A DNA stretch of 7,372 nucleotides, taken from Cellvibrionales bacterium UBA4451. Its GTDB lineage: Bacteria; Pseudomonadota; Gammaproteobacteria; Pseudomonadales; Porticoccaceae. Positions within the stretch are counted from its first letter, which is position 1, and every line of letters begins with the position of its first letter. This document shows positions 1-6,643 of this stretch, piece by piece. Location of the stretch: assembly GCA_002390285.1 (NCBI GenBank), contig DGPB01000019.1, positions 1 through 7,372 of the forward strand, read 5' to 3'. Below the pieces are notes generated by a model. That model did no database searches and was not told the origin of the DNA. It was given only the letters and a program-made list of their open reading frames with translations. The position numbers and the translations under genes were made by a program.

Positions 1-256
<256 letters not shown>

Positions 257-401
257 ATAATAGAGACGATTGCATAACGGACAGATGTGTATTCTGAATA
301 ACACTCGTTGCTTTAACATTTTTGCCGCCCTATTTGAGTACGAAGCGCTAATAGCATGTCCATTATCAATGGTTCATCGCTGCTTCGGACTCATACCAGT
401 T
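257..401 (+). other. 23S-5S intergenic spacer
   Basis: This is the transcribed spacer of the rRNA operon between the mature ends of 23S and 5S. I see no tRNA gene in it. It should contain the 3' strand of the 23S processing stem, whose partner lies upstream of the window, and the 5' flank of 5S that is trimmed during maturation. A short ORF can be read across this spacer into 5S, but it lacks any sign of being a gene. Confidence 0.75.
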
Positions 402-520
402 TGCCTGACGACCATAGCGAGCGTGAACCACCTGATCCCATCTCGAACTCAGAAGTGAAACCGCTTAGCGCCGATGGTAGTGTGGGGTTTCCCCATGTGA
501 GAGTAGGTCATCGTCAGGCT
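402..520 (+). rRNA. rrf: 5S ribosomal RNA
   Basis: The gene is about 119 nt, the usual 5S length. The terminal helix is visible: TGCCTGACGA at 402-411 pairs with TCGTCAGGC at 511-519. Internal landmarks match enterobacterial and pseudomonad 5S, including CGAACTCAGAAGTGAAAC at 444-461 and GCGCCGATGGTAGTGTGGGG in the 3' half. It is the last gene of the rRNA operon and is followed within 10 nt by a terminator. The mature ends are uncertain by one or two bases. Confidence 0.97.
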
Positions 521-527
521 TCTAATT

Positions 528-562
528 AAAAAACCCATCCAGCTTAGCTGGATGGGTTTTTT
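528..562 (+). terminator. Intrinsic terminator of the rRNA operon
   Basis: A perfect 16-bp stem has AAAAAACCCATCCAGC (528-543) and GCTGGATGGGTTTTTT (547-562) around a TTA loop. The core is GC-rich and ends in a six-T run, as expected of a Rho-independent terminator. The matching A-run on the left arm would make it work in both directions. It lies 8 nt beyond 5S, so it ends the rRNA transcript. Confidence 0.95.
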
Positions 563-698
563 AATGGGCGATGCTGAAGGTGCTCAAGGAGCGGTGGCTT
601 ACGTTCTTGCCCTGATAAGAGTGGTAGACTGCTTTTTTCTAGAAAGCACGCCTAGACTATACTCAATGGATAACCAGTGTCAGTACAGGGAGGTACGC

Positions 699-770
699 AT
701 GCCATTATCAATTTCATCAAAATCTCATTTTATGCCACCCCTGGTTTTCTTAGGGGGAAAATTCGCATGA
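699..770 (+). CDS. Possible 23-aa leader ORF overlapping the next gene
   Basis: An ATG at 699 follows a strong Shine-Dalgarno sequence (AGGGAGG, 687-693) with a 5-nt gap. The ORF runs 23 codons and ends MPPLVFLGGKFA. Its TGA (768-770) overlaps the ATG of the next gene (767-769) as ATGA, the classic arrangement for translational coupling. The peptide has no homology I recognise and no run of one amino acid that would suggest an amino-acid attenuator. It may be a leader that couples or controls translation of the interrupted downstream gene, or a chance ORF beside a true ribosome site. The strong SD and exact ATGA overlap are seen; the function is unknown. Confidence 0.35.
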   Translation: MPLSISSKSHFMPPLVFLGGKFA

Positions 771-1279
771 ATATACAAAAAGCACAACAGGGTTTTGGGC
801 TTGTTAAAGTGCTGATTTCAATTCCCCTTGTTCTGATTGGATTGGTTATATTGGCTTTTGCCTATACAGAGTTGAATAAGGCTTATTGGGATTATCGGGT
901 AAAAGAGTTGTGTGAGAAGGAAGGAGGGGTAACGGTTTTTGAAACAGTGGAGCTGACAAAAGAGGGGTATGAAATGTATGGCGGCATTAATGGTGTGATT
1001 TCAGTACCGGGTGAAGGCTCATCAGTTGCAAACCGATTTCGTTATTTAGCCAGAAGGTCGGATGATGTGATTCGCTCCTCTAATCCGCGCGTTAGAAGAT
1101 TTGAGTCTATTGTATTTTAAAGTGGTGACAAAAAAGAATTTGGGAAGGTCGTTACGTACTATCGTAGCGGTGGAGATTTCCCAACTATTCTTTCATCTGG
1201 AACAACTTTTAGTTGCTCCGATCTTTTAGGTTTTAGTTTCGATATTGAGCGACAAATATTTTCAGTTAAGGAAATGTGA
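767..1279 (+). pseudogene. Small membrane-anchored protein gene interrupted by an in-frame stop
   Basis: I take the ATG at 767 as the start; AGGGGG at 752-757 is its ribosome site. The frame reads 117 codons, meets TAA at 1118-1120, then continues with 52 sense codons to TGA at 1277-1279. The downstream part looks like real protein (KVVTYYRSGGDFPT, then CSDLLGFSFDIERQIFSVKE) and matches my memory of the C-terminus of a widespread family of small uncharacterised proteins. These have one N-terminal membrane helix followed by a segment like LCEKEGGVTVFETVEL, seen here at about residues 44-59. Intact length would be about 170 aa. The likeliest history is a single base change of a Lys or Gln codon to TAA. 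The truncated 117-aa product could still be made. Residues 10-36 are hydrophobic, preceded by QQG. The gene is more AT-rich than its neighbours. Function is unknown. A sequencing error or a recoded stop are alternatives. Confidence 0.7.
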
Positions 1280-1312
1280 GAATGGGCACAGTAGGAGCGT
1301 CTGATTATAACT

Positions 1313-1366
1313 AAAGGGGACAGTGACATTTAAGGTACGTTATCTTTTCTGTCACCGGTCCCCTTT
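1313..1366. repeat. Imperfect inverted repeat between convergent genes
   Basis: AAAGGGGACAGTGACA (1313-1328) is nearly the reverse complement of TGTCACCGGTCCCCTTT (1350-1366). This gives 9 bp plus 6 bp of stem with a small bulge and a 21-nt loop. It sits between the end of the interrupted gene (1279) and the end of matB (1388, reverse strand), so it could act as a bidirectional termination or mRNA-protecting hairpin, although it lacks a long T-tract. The GGGGACAGTGACA-type ends also resemble, from memory, the termini of small REP/RAYT-type (IS200-like transposase) elements common in gammaproteobacteria. No transposase is present. The repeat itself is certain; its origin is inference. Confidence 0.7.
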
Positions 1367-1387
1367 ATACTAGGATTGCTGGCTCTA

Positions 1388-2902
1388 TTATGAATAGATG
1401 CCATGGTAGGTATCACGAAGCGCTTTTTTCTGAACTTTTCCCATGGTGTTTCTAGGTAGTTCGTCCACAAAGAAAATCTTCTGGGGTTGTTTAAACCGAG
1501 CAATCTTATCTTGCAGGAATGCCATTACTTGTTCTTCGGTGGTGCCCGATTTTATTTCTTTTACAATTATTGCGGTGACACCTTCGCCGAAATCAGGGTG
1601 TTGAATACCGATGACAGCAGACTCCTTAACCCCTTCCATTTCATCAATGGCATTCTCTACTTCTTTGGGGTAAACGTTGAAGCCACCAGAAATCACAAGG
1701 TCTTTTGCGCGTCCAACGATACTGATACGACCTTCAGCATCCATGGTCGCCATATCGCCAGTGATAAAAAAACCGTCTTCGCGGAATTCTTCAGCGGTTT
1801 TCTCGGGCATGCACCAATAGCCCTCAAATACGTTGGGCCCTTTAATTTCGAGTATTCCCACTTTACCCCGTGACACTTCACTTCCCGTATCATCGGCAAC
1901 CCGAGCCGATACACCCGGAAGCGAATAACCCACGGTGCTGGGGATACGATCGCCGTCGTAGGGGTTGGATGTAATCATCCCCGCTTCGGTCATGCCGTAG
2001 CGTTCAAGTATTCTGTGGCCGCTGACGGTCTCAAATTCTTTAAACGTTTCTGCGAGCAGAGGCGCTGACCCTGCGATAAACAGCCGCATGTTCTTACACA
2101 TCTCTATTGTAAATTCAGGATCTTCCAGCAGGCGAACGTAAAAAGTGGGGACGCCCATCATCACTGTGGAACGGGGAAGATTTTTCTTGATGGCTGGAAG
2201 TGAAAACTTTTTCAGAAAGATCACTTTAGACGCATTTAGTAGCGCGCAATGCAGGGCAACAAACAGGCCGTGGACGTGAAATATGGGGAGTGCATGGAGT
2301 AATACGTCGCCATCTTCCCAATGCCAATAGCTGTGAAGCACATTAGCATTGGAGGACAGGTTGTCATGGGACAGCATGGCCCCTTTGGGGCGTCCAGTGG
2401 TGCCAGATGTATAGAGAATACAGGCAACGTCTCTACCTTCGCAGCGCTCAGTATCGTTGCTGCAGGGCGCGTTATCTTTTGCCTCGATCAAACTGCCAGA
2501 GCCTTGATCATCAAGGGTCATAACATGAGGAACATTCAACGTTTTGGCAGATGCTGTTATCGCGTCGAGGTCTTGCGGGCGGCACACAATTAAGTGGGGA
2601 TTGGCATTGTCTATAAAGTAGTCCACTTCCTTGGCGGTATAACCGGTGTTTAGCGGGATAAATATTGCCCCTGCACGAAGACAGGCAAGGTAGAGTAATA
2701 CCGCTTCAGCAGATTTATCTACTTGCACAATGATGCGGTCGCCCTTTTTTACACCGAGTTTTTTAAGGAGGCCGGTTAGCTGTCCAGTTTCATTTTCAAT
2801 TTGGTTGTAAAGTAGATTTCCCCGCTCGTGCTCAAGAAAGACTGCTTCCGTATCAGAAGGAAGCTTGGATCGGAATAACGCATAAATATTGCTGTTGTTC
2901 AT
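1388..2902 (-). CDS. matB: Malonyl-CoA synthetase (MatB-type acyl-CoA ligase)
   Basis: The 504-aa product is a cytoplasmic acyl-adenylate-forming enzyme that makes malonyl-CoA from malonate, ATP and CoA. The adenylation-family motifs are in order: P-loop YTSGTTGRPKG (164-174), ERYGMTE (300-306), the ATP-ribose aspartate in TGD (381-383), the hinge GRAKDLVISGG (397-407) and the catalytic lysine in PRNTMGK (K489). Signatures that separate MatB from fatty-acyl ligases include LPIFHVHGLF (205-214), IKGPNVFEGYW (353-363), MPEKTAEEF (365-373) and HPDFGEGVTA (435-444). Length and sequence agree closely with Rhodopseudomonas MatB from start to end. P483-x4-G488-K489 fits the PX4GK site at which bacterial Pat enzymes acetylate and silence MatB; whether that happens here is inference. 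AGGAGAC (2908-2914, reverse strand) supports the start. The gene stands alone: no malonyl-CoA decarboxylase (matA), malonate carrier or matR regulator is adjacent. It is divergent from the permease gene and convergent with the interrupted gene. Methylmalonate use is possible. Confidence 0.93.
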   Translation of the reverse strand: MNNSNIYALFRSKLPSDTEAVFLEHERGNLLYNQIENETGQLTGLLKKLGVKKGDRIIVQVDKSAEAVLLYLACLRAGAIFIPLNTGYTAKEVDYFIDNANPHLIVCRPQDLDAITASAKTLNVPHVMTLDDQGSGSLIEAKDNAPCSNDTERCEGRDVACILYTSGTTGRPKGAMLSHDNLSSNANVLHSYWHWEDGDVLLHALPIFHVHGLFVALHCALLNASKVIFLKKFSLPAIKKNLPRSTVMMGVPTFYVRLLEDPEFTIEMCKNMRLFIAGSAPLLAETFKEFETVSGHRILERYGMTEAGMITSNPYDGDRIPSTVGYSLPGVSARVADDTGSEVSRGKVGILEIKGPNVFEGYWCMPEKTAEEFREDGFFITGDMATMDAEGRISIVGRAKDLVISGGFNVYPKEVENAIDEMEGVKESAVIGIQHPDFGEGVTAIIVKEIKSGTTEEQVMAFLQDKIARFKQPQKIFFVDELPRNTMGKVQKKALRDTYHGIYS

Positions 2903-3194
2903 GGTGTGTCTCCTGCTTGGAAGAACCTGGCTAGTGTTATTGAGCTGGCGAATAAACAGAGTATTCCAATCTATTTAATCGTCGACCAGTAAAACCAAGC
3001 GGTATGGTGTGAAATACTTAACTATTGTTTTGCGCTGATGATAGGCAATTTCAAGAGTTTATCCACAGTCTTTATCCCTTTGATTCAGAAAAGGCTAGAT
3101 TGTTTTGTGCTCAGTAAGGCGTACGTCGTTGCTCACAACTATCCCATATCAGGCATAATGACTGCTTACTCATTTTGATTATTATTGGTTTCGA
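2903..3194. promoter_or_regulatory. Divergent intergenic region between matB and the permease gene
   Basis: These 292 bp must hold the reverse promoter for matB and probably the forward promoter for the permease-birA-coaX-SPOR operon. I could not identify either with confidence: no near-consensus -35/-10 pair with 16-18 nt spacing stands out. The matB ribosome site lies at its left edge (2908-2914). A perfect DnaA-box 9-mer, TTATCCACA, is at 3059-3067. I saw no copy of the BirA operator (TTGTAAAC and its inverted partner) and no long palindrome typical of a GntR-type MatR site. Confidence 0.5.
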
Positions 3195-4007
3195 ATGGAA
3201 ATCTATGCGCTCTATCTATGTCTGGGTCTTGTGGCCGGATTAATCAGTGGCCTGTTTGGATTGAGCGGTGGCGTTGTTATTGTTCCTATTCTGATTTTCA
3301 CTTTTACTGCCCAGGGCTTTTCTCCAGATGTGCTCACTCACTTGGCGATAGGTACATCGCTGGCCACCATCGTGGTTACATCAAGCAGTTCTATTTTGGC
3401 CCATCAAAAACGTGGCGCTGTATTGTGGCCGGTGGTCATTTGGCTGACCCCGGGAATCATTGTCGGAGCTGCTTTCGGCGCTATTTTTGCAGTTAGCATT
3501 GGTGGCCCGAGCTTGCAGTTGGGCTTTGGTGTTTTCCTGTGTTTGGTTGCCATGACGATGGTATTTCCTCTGCAGCCCGATGGTGTTCGCACCCTGCCAG
3601 GGGTTGTTGGCAAGAGCGTAATGGGGGCGGTCATTGGCTTTGTGTCCAGTATTTTTGGAATTGGCGGAGGCTCATTATCTGTGCCTGGCCTATCCTGGTT
3701 TAAAGTGTCGATGAAAAATGCAGTCGCTACTTCTGCGGCATGTGGTTTGCCTATAGCAGTAAGCGGCGTAGTGACCTACTTGATCCAAGGTTGGGGGGAG
3801 GTAGATTTGCCTGCAGGTGCCAGAGGGTTTGTGTACTTGCCGGCCTTTATCGGTATTGTGTGTACCAGTACATTTTCCGCTAAGTGGGGTGCTAAGCTTG
3901 CGCATCAACTGCCAGCATTTATTTTGCGAAAAGGGTTTTCCCTGTTGTTGCTCATTATTGGGGCTCGTTTTATTTGGCGAAATGCAGGGTTAATACTTCT
4001 GGGCTGA
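3195..4007 (+). CDS. TauE/SafE (TSUP) family membrane permease
   Basis: The 270-aa, very hydrophobic inner-membrane protein has about eight predicted helices in two repeats, the plan and length normal for the 4-toluene-sulfonate uptake permease / TauE-SafE family (Pfam TauE, old name DUF81). Each repeat begins with the family's glycine motif: SGLFGLSGGVVIVP (18-31) and SSIFGIGGGSLSVP (151-164). The first copy has LSGG where IGGG is commoner, a mild variation. Known members export sulfite or sulfoacetate or move other small organic or sulfur anions; the substrate cannot be read from sequence. The ATG at 3195 lacks a good Shine-Dalgarno sequence, but no alternative start lies nearby and the first helix begins at residue 4, so this start is the natural one. 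It ends 1 nt before birA, so the two are surely cotranscribed. It is not part of the usual birA locus as I know it. Confidence 0.92.
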   Translation: MEIYALYLCLGLVAGLISGLFGLSGGVVIVPILIFTFTAQGFSPDVLTHLAIGTSLATIVVTSSSSILAHQKRGAVLWPVVIWLTPGIIVGAAFGAIFAVSIGGPSLQLGFGVFLCLVAMTMVFPLQPDGVRTLPGVVGKSVMGAVIGFVSSIFGIGGGSLSVPGLSWFKVSMKNAVATSAACGLPIAVSGVVTYLIQGWGEVDLPAGARGFVYLPAFIGIVCTSTFSAKWGAKLAHQLPAFILRKGFSLLLLIIGARFIWRNAGLILLG

Positions 4008-4008
4008 T

Positions 4009-4977
4009 ATGAAAACGTTATTGCACACCCTTGCTGACGGCGAATACCACTCTGGTGAAGAGCTGGGTCGGCTTCTTGGCATTTCTCGTACGGCAATTTG
4101 GAAGCAGATGCAAAAGATCGAGGCTCTTGGGTTGTCGGTTGAGTCGCAAAAAGGCTGTGGTTACCGAATTATCGGCGGTCTTGATTTACTGGTAGAGAGG
4201 AAGCTCTCCGATCATCTGTCTGTCGCGTCCAAAGCACTGGTGAAAAAACTTCAGCTTGAGTCTACCGTTACATCGACAAATGAACTTGCAAGACAGCAGG
4301 CTGAAGCGGGCGATGCTTCCGGAATAGTCATCCTCGCTGAACAGCAAACAGCTGGCCGTGGCCGCCGTGGTCGCGAATGGATTAGTCCTTATGGAAGCAA
4401 TCTTTATTTATCCCTTGTGTGGGGTTTTGATGGCGGCGTTCAAGCTATAGAGGGCTTGAGTTTGGCGGTCGGTGTCGCTGTACGGCGTGCGGCTGTCCGC
4501 TTTGGCATAGAGAGCCTTACGCTTAAATGGCCAAATGACCTTCTCTGGGAAAAGAGGAAGGTTGGCGGTATTTTGTTGGAAATAATTGGCGATCCAGCTG
4601 GCTTTTGCCAGGTAGTGATTGGTGTGGGTATCAATGTGGGAATGCCTAAGGTGCATGCAAAAGGCATTGATCAAAAGTGGTCCGACCTGAGTCAGCTTAC
4701 AGAGGAGCGGGTTGGCCGAAATGAACTTGCCGGTGTGCTTGTGGATCAACTTTTACTGCTGCTCGGTAATTATCATGAGGTTGGTTTTGCGGCTTACCGG
4801 GAAGAATGGATTCGTTACGATGCCTATGCCAATCAGCCAGTGAAGTTACTGTTGATGAGCAAGGAGAAAGAGGGGGTTGCCCGGGGCGTGAATGAGACCG
4901 GCGCATTGAGGCTTGAAGTAGATGGTGAGATTCAGGCATTTAGTGGTGGTGAAATAAGCCTTCGGGGTGCTGAATGA
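4009..4977 (+). CDS. birA: Biotin--[acetyl-CoA-carboxylase] ligase / biotin repressor BirA
   Basis: This 322-aa bifunctional protein activates biotin as biotinyl-5'-AMP and transfers it to the biotin carrier subunit of acetyl-CoA carboxylase. With biotinyl-AMP bound it can also repress biotin genes. The N-terminal winged helix-turn-helix is present (about 1-60, HSGEELGRLLGISRTAIWKQ at 14-33), so this is the regulatory class. Catalytic landmarks follow: STN (89-91), the biotinyl-AMP loop QTAGRGRRGR (113-122), KWPNDLLW (173-180) with KVGGILLE (184-191), and VIGVGINV (203-210). A C-terminal SH3-like domain covers about 270-322. Length is that of E. coli BirA (321 aa). The start lies 1 nt after the permease stop, and the stop overlaps coaX as ATGA, implying translational coupling. 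Its position next to rRNA, tRNA and tuf genes is conserved across gammaproteobacteria. No biotin synthesis genes or BirA operator occur in the window. Confidence 0.97.
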   Translation: MKTLLHTLADGEYHSGEELGRLLGISRTAIWKQMQKIEALGLSVESQKGCGYRIIGGLDLLVERKLSDHLSVASKALVKKLQLESTVTSTNELARQQAEAGDASGIVILAEQQTAGRGRRGREWISPYGSNLYLSLVWGFDGGVQAIEGLSLAVGVAVRRAAVRFGIESLTLKWPNDLLWEKRKVGGILLEIIGDPAGFCQVVIGVGINVGMPKVHAKGIDQKWSDLSQLTEERVGRNELAGVLVDQLLLLLGNYHEVGFAAYREEWIRYDAYANQPVKLLLMSKEKEGVARGVNETGALRLEVDGEIQAFSGGEISLRGAE

Positions 4978-5696
4978 TTATCGAGATTGACATTGGTAAT
5001 ACGCGTATCAAGTGGCGTTGTCTGCAGCATGGAGTGGTTCAAGCCCGAGGTGTAGTGGAGTCGGGTGAGCGGGATGGCTGGGCGAGCACCATTAGAGATA
5101 ATTATCTTCCAGAGATGATTCGTCTGGCATGTGTTGGTGATAGAGCGTTGGTAGATTGGGTGGATAATCTGGCCCAGAAATGGGGTTGTGTTGTCCAGGA
5201 AGCGCTTACCACCAGAGAGGTCGCAGGTATACGCTGTGGATATGATGAGCCGGAAGTTATGGGTGTGGATAGATGGCTGGCAGTAGTGGCGGCCTATCAT
5301 CAATTTCATCAGCCTTGTGTGGTTGTAGATGTAGGTAGTGCCATAACCGTCGATATAGTAGACAGTTCTGGGCAGCACCTTGGTGGTTATATCGTGCCTG
5401 GATTCAGAATGATGCGTCAGTCTCTATATATGGGCACAAATAAGGTGAAGGTGAAGCTGGATGGCCACGATGGCGTTGGGCCTGGAAAAGCTACGGCTCA
5501 AGCGGTGTCCCGAGGCGGTTTATTGATGGTTAAAGCAATGATTGAACATGCCGCTAAGGATTTGTCTGTTGCGGGCTTCTCTGTCCCGGTTGTTATCACA
5601 GGAGGAGATGCGACCCATTTGGTCGATGTGCTGGCGGGTGAGGTGCACCATGTCCCAGAACTGGTCTTGGATGGCTTGGCTATTGTTGTTCCATAG
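4974..5696 (+). CDS. coaX: Type III pantothenate kinase
   Basis: This cytoplasmic enzyme phosphorylates pantothenate, the first step of coenzyme A synthesis. At 240 aa it is normal for the compact type III class. It is an ASKHA-fold kinase: the phosphate-1 motif is EIDIGNTRIKW (4-14), GVDRWLAVVAAY (97-108) binds substrate, DVGSAITVD (119-127) is the phosphate-2 motif, GGYIVPG is at 137-143, and the adenosine-region GGDA lies near 210. Type III kinases need a monovalent cation and are not feedback-inhibited by CoA, unlike E. coli CoaA, which holds the equivalent place near birA in enterobacteria. The start overlaps the birA stop (ATGA), so translation is probably coupled. The following SPOR gene begins 9 nt after the stop. 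All catalytic motifs look intact. Confidence 0.96.
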   Translation: MIIEIDIGNTRIKWRCLQHGVVQARGVVESGERDGWASTIRDNYLPEMIRLACVGDRALVDWVDNLAQKWGCVVQEALTTREVAGIRCGYDEPEVMGVDRWLAVVAAYHQFHQPCVVVDVGSAITVDIVDSSGQHLGGYIVPGFRMMRQSLYMGTNKVKVKLDGHDGVGPGKATAQAVSRGGLLMVKAMIEHAAKDLSVAGFSVPVVITGGDATHLVDVLAGEVHHVPELVLDGLAIVVP

Positions 5697-5705
5697 GAAA
5701 AGAGA

Positions 5706-6512
5706 ATGCGTTGGGTTTTTTTCATTCTAATTTTGGCAAATATCGTAGCGGCATATTGGTTTGATGTTGGAGAAAATCACCGGGCTGCATTACGTGAAAA
5801 GCAACACAAGTTTGTTGAAGAAAAACCCTATCCGGTGAAAACATTGGTATTGCTTGGCGAGCGAGGCGCAACGGAGAGGGTGGCTTCAGTCCAAGAAAAG
5901 TCGGTAATGCCGCCTGGATCAGGCCCTCATGAAATAGAGACTGAATTAGTTGAGCCAGGGCTCACCGTATCCACTTCCGAGGAAATCATACCCGTAGAGG
6001 ATGATCCAGACTGTACATTGATAGGCCCTTTTGTGGATCAGCCGTTGGCACTGGAGATTCAAGGTAGGGTTGCTGCCCTTAATCTCGACGTAGACCTCCT
6101 TCAGAATGAACGTGTAGTTCATCAGGATTATTGGGTGATTATCCCTCCGAAAACGACGAAAGGTGAAGCAGAGGTGATTCTGCTGGAGTTGCAACAGAAA
6201 AAAATAGACAGTTTTATTATTGAGGATGGTGAGTATCAAAATGGTATTACGCTTGGCGTCTTTAGTAATCAGAGTAATGCTGAAGAGTATCATCGGGAGA
6301 TAATCACACAGGGGTATCAAGCCAACGTTAAGCCGCTTTTGCGTCAGATCAAGGAGTACTGGTTAGAAATGTTAAAGCAGGATGCTGAGGGGCTATCGGG
6401 CGAATTTTGGAGTGACGTGGGGCTTCGGGCTGGAGGCGCTGTGATCAAGGTGAAGCATGGCTTTTGTGGTGAACTTTCCCTTGATCCACAACAGCTGAAT
6501 GAGGGCACATGA
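5706..6512 (+). CDS. SPOR-domain inner-membrane protein
   Basis: The 268-aa protein has an N-terminal membrane anchor (residues 3-19, WVFFILILANIVAAYWF), then an acidic, low-complexity periplasmic linker (about 25-100), then an alpha/beta region. The last part of that region, IDSFIIEDGEYQNG through GYQANVKPLLRQIKEYWLEM (about 167-222), has the SPOR fold pattern with LGVFSNQSNAEEY in its middle. SPOR domains bind peptidoglycan stripped of stem peptides, at division sites or poles, so an envelope role is likely; the exact role is not known. CTLIGPFVDQPLA (103-115) begins the conserved core. A homologue downstream of coaX and before the tRNAs is typical of Pseudomonas-like genomes. The start has GGAAAAGAGA as ribosome site and lies 9 nt after coaX. 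It is probably the last gene of the operon; an 8-bp hairpin covers its stop codon. Confidence 0.85.
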   Translation: MRWVFFILILANIVAAYWFDVGENHRAALREKQHKFVEEKPYPVKTLVLLGERGATERVASVQEKSVMPPGSGPHEIETELVEPGLTVSTSEEIIPVEDDPDCTLIGPFVDQPLALEIQGRVAALNLDVDLLQNERVVHQDYWVIIPPKTTKGEAEVILLELQQKKIDSFIIEDGEYQNGITLGVFSNQSNAEEYHREIITQGYQANVKPLLRQIKEYWLEMLKQDAEGLSGEFWSDVGLRAGGAVIKVKHGFCGELSLDPQQLNEGT

Positions 6513-6530
6513 AACGGGTTTTGTTTCATG
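6508..6530 (+). other. Short hairpin over the end of the SPOR gene
   Basis: CATGAAAC (6508-6515) pairs perfectly with GTTTCATG (6523-6530) around a 7-nt loop. It includes the TGA stop of the SPOR gene (6510-6512). There is no T-run after it, so it is not a standard intrinsic terminator. It could stabilise the 3' end of the mRNA. No better terminator is seen before the tRNA promoter, so some operon transcripts may run into the tRNAs. Confidence 0.4.
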
Positions 6531-6586
6531 GTTTCACGGTATGAGAATAAAACTTCCAAAAATACCACCTGTGGCTTCGACAGTAG

Positions 6587-6615
6587 TTGATTATGACGCC
6601 AACATTCTCTAGAAT
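6587..6615 (+). promoter_or_regulatory. Sigma70-type promoter of the tRNA-tuf operon
   Basis: The -35 element TTGATT (6587-6592) and -10 element TAGAAT (6610-6615) match four and five of six consensus bases with an ideal 17-nt spacer. The next bases, CGCGCTCCC, form a GC-rich discriminator, the sequence that makes stable-RNA promoters sensitive to ppGpp in E. coli. Transcription should begin near 6622, about 22 nt before the first tRNA. The location, spacing and discriminator together make this convincing, though it has not been tested. Confidence 0.75.
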
Positions 6616-6643
6616 CGCGCTCCCGATTAAGTACGGGTTTTGG

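Noticed and set aside
631..663. Possible promoter with TATACT at 658-663 before the leader ORF
   Set aside because: The -10 is good, but the sequence 17 nt upstream is a T-run without -35 character; not enough to call.
358..720. Short shared word CCATTATCAAT at about 359 and 701
   Set aside because: Eleven bases with no extended similarity around them; likely chance.
677..1120. Longer start (GTG at 677) for the interrupted membrane protein
   Set aside because: It would add 30 residues before the anchor helix and lacks a ribosome site at the right spacing; ATG 767 has AGGGGG 9 nt upstream.
1487..1873. 128-aa forward ORF inside matB
   Set aside because: Antisense shadow of a well-supported gene; no ribosome site and no recognisable protein features.
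3129..3159. Possible promoter TTGCTC / CATAAT before the permease
   Set aside because: The 19-nt spacer and weak -35 element make it no better than chance in AT-rich DNA.
3185..3496. 103-aa forward ORF starting beside the permease gene
   Set aside because: It overlaps the permease in another frame, its translation is rich in Cys, Trp and His with no domain pattern, and the permease frame has clear family motifs.
4932..5378. 148-aa reverse ORF across birA and coaX
   Set aside because: Antisense to two genes with intact catalytic motifs; its composition is not that of a real protein.
6541..6612. 23-codon ORF after the SPOR gene
   Set aside because: It has no ribosome site and lies over the tRNA promoter.
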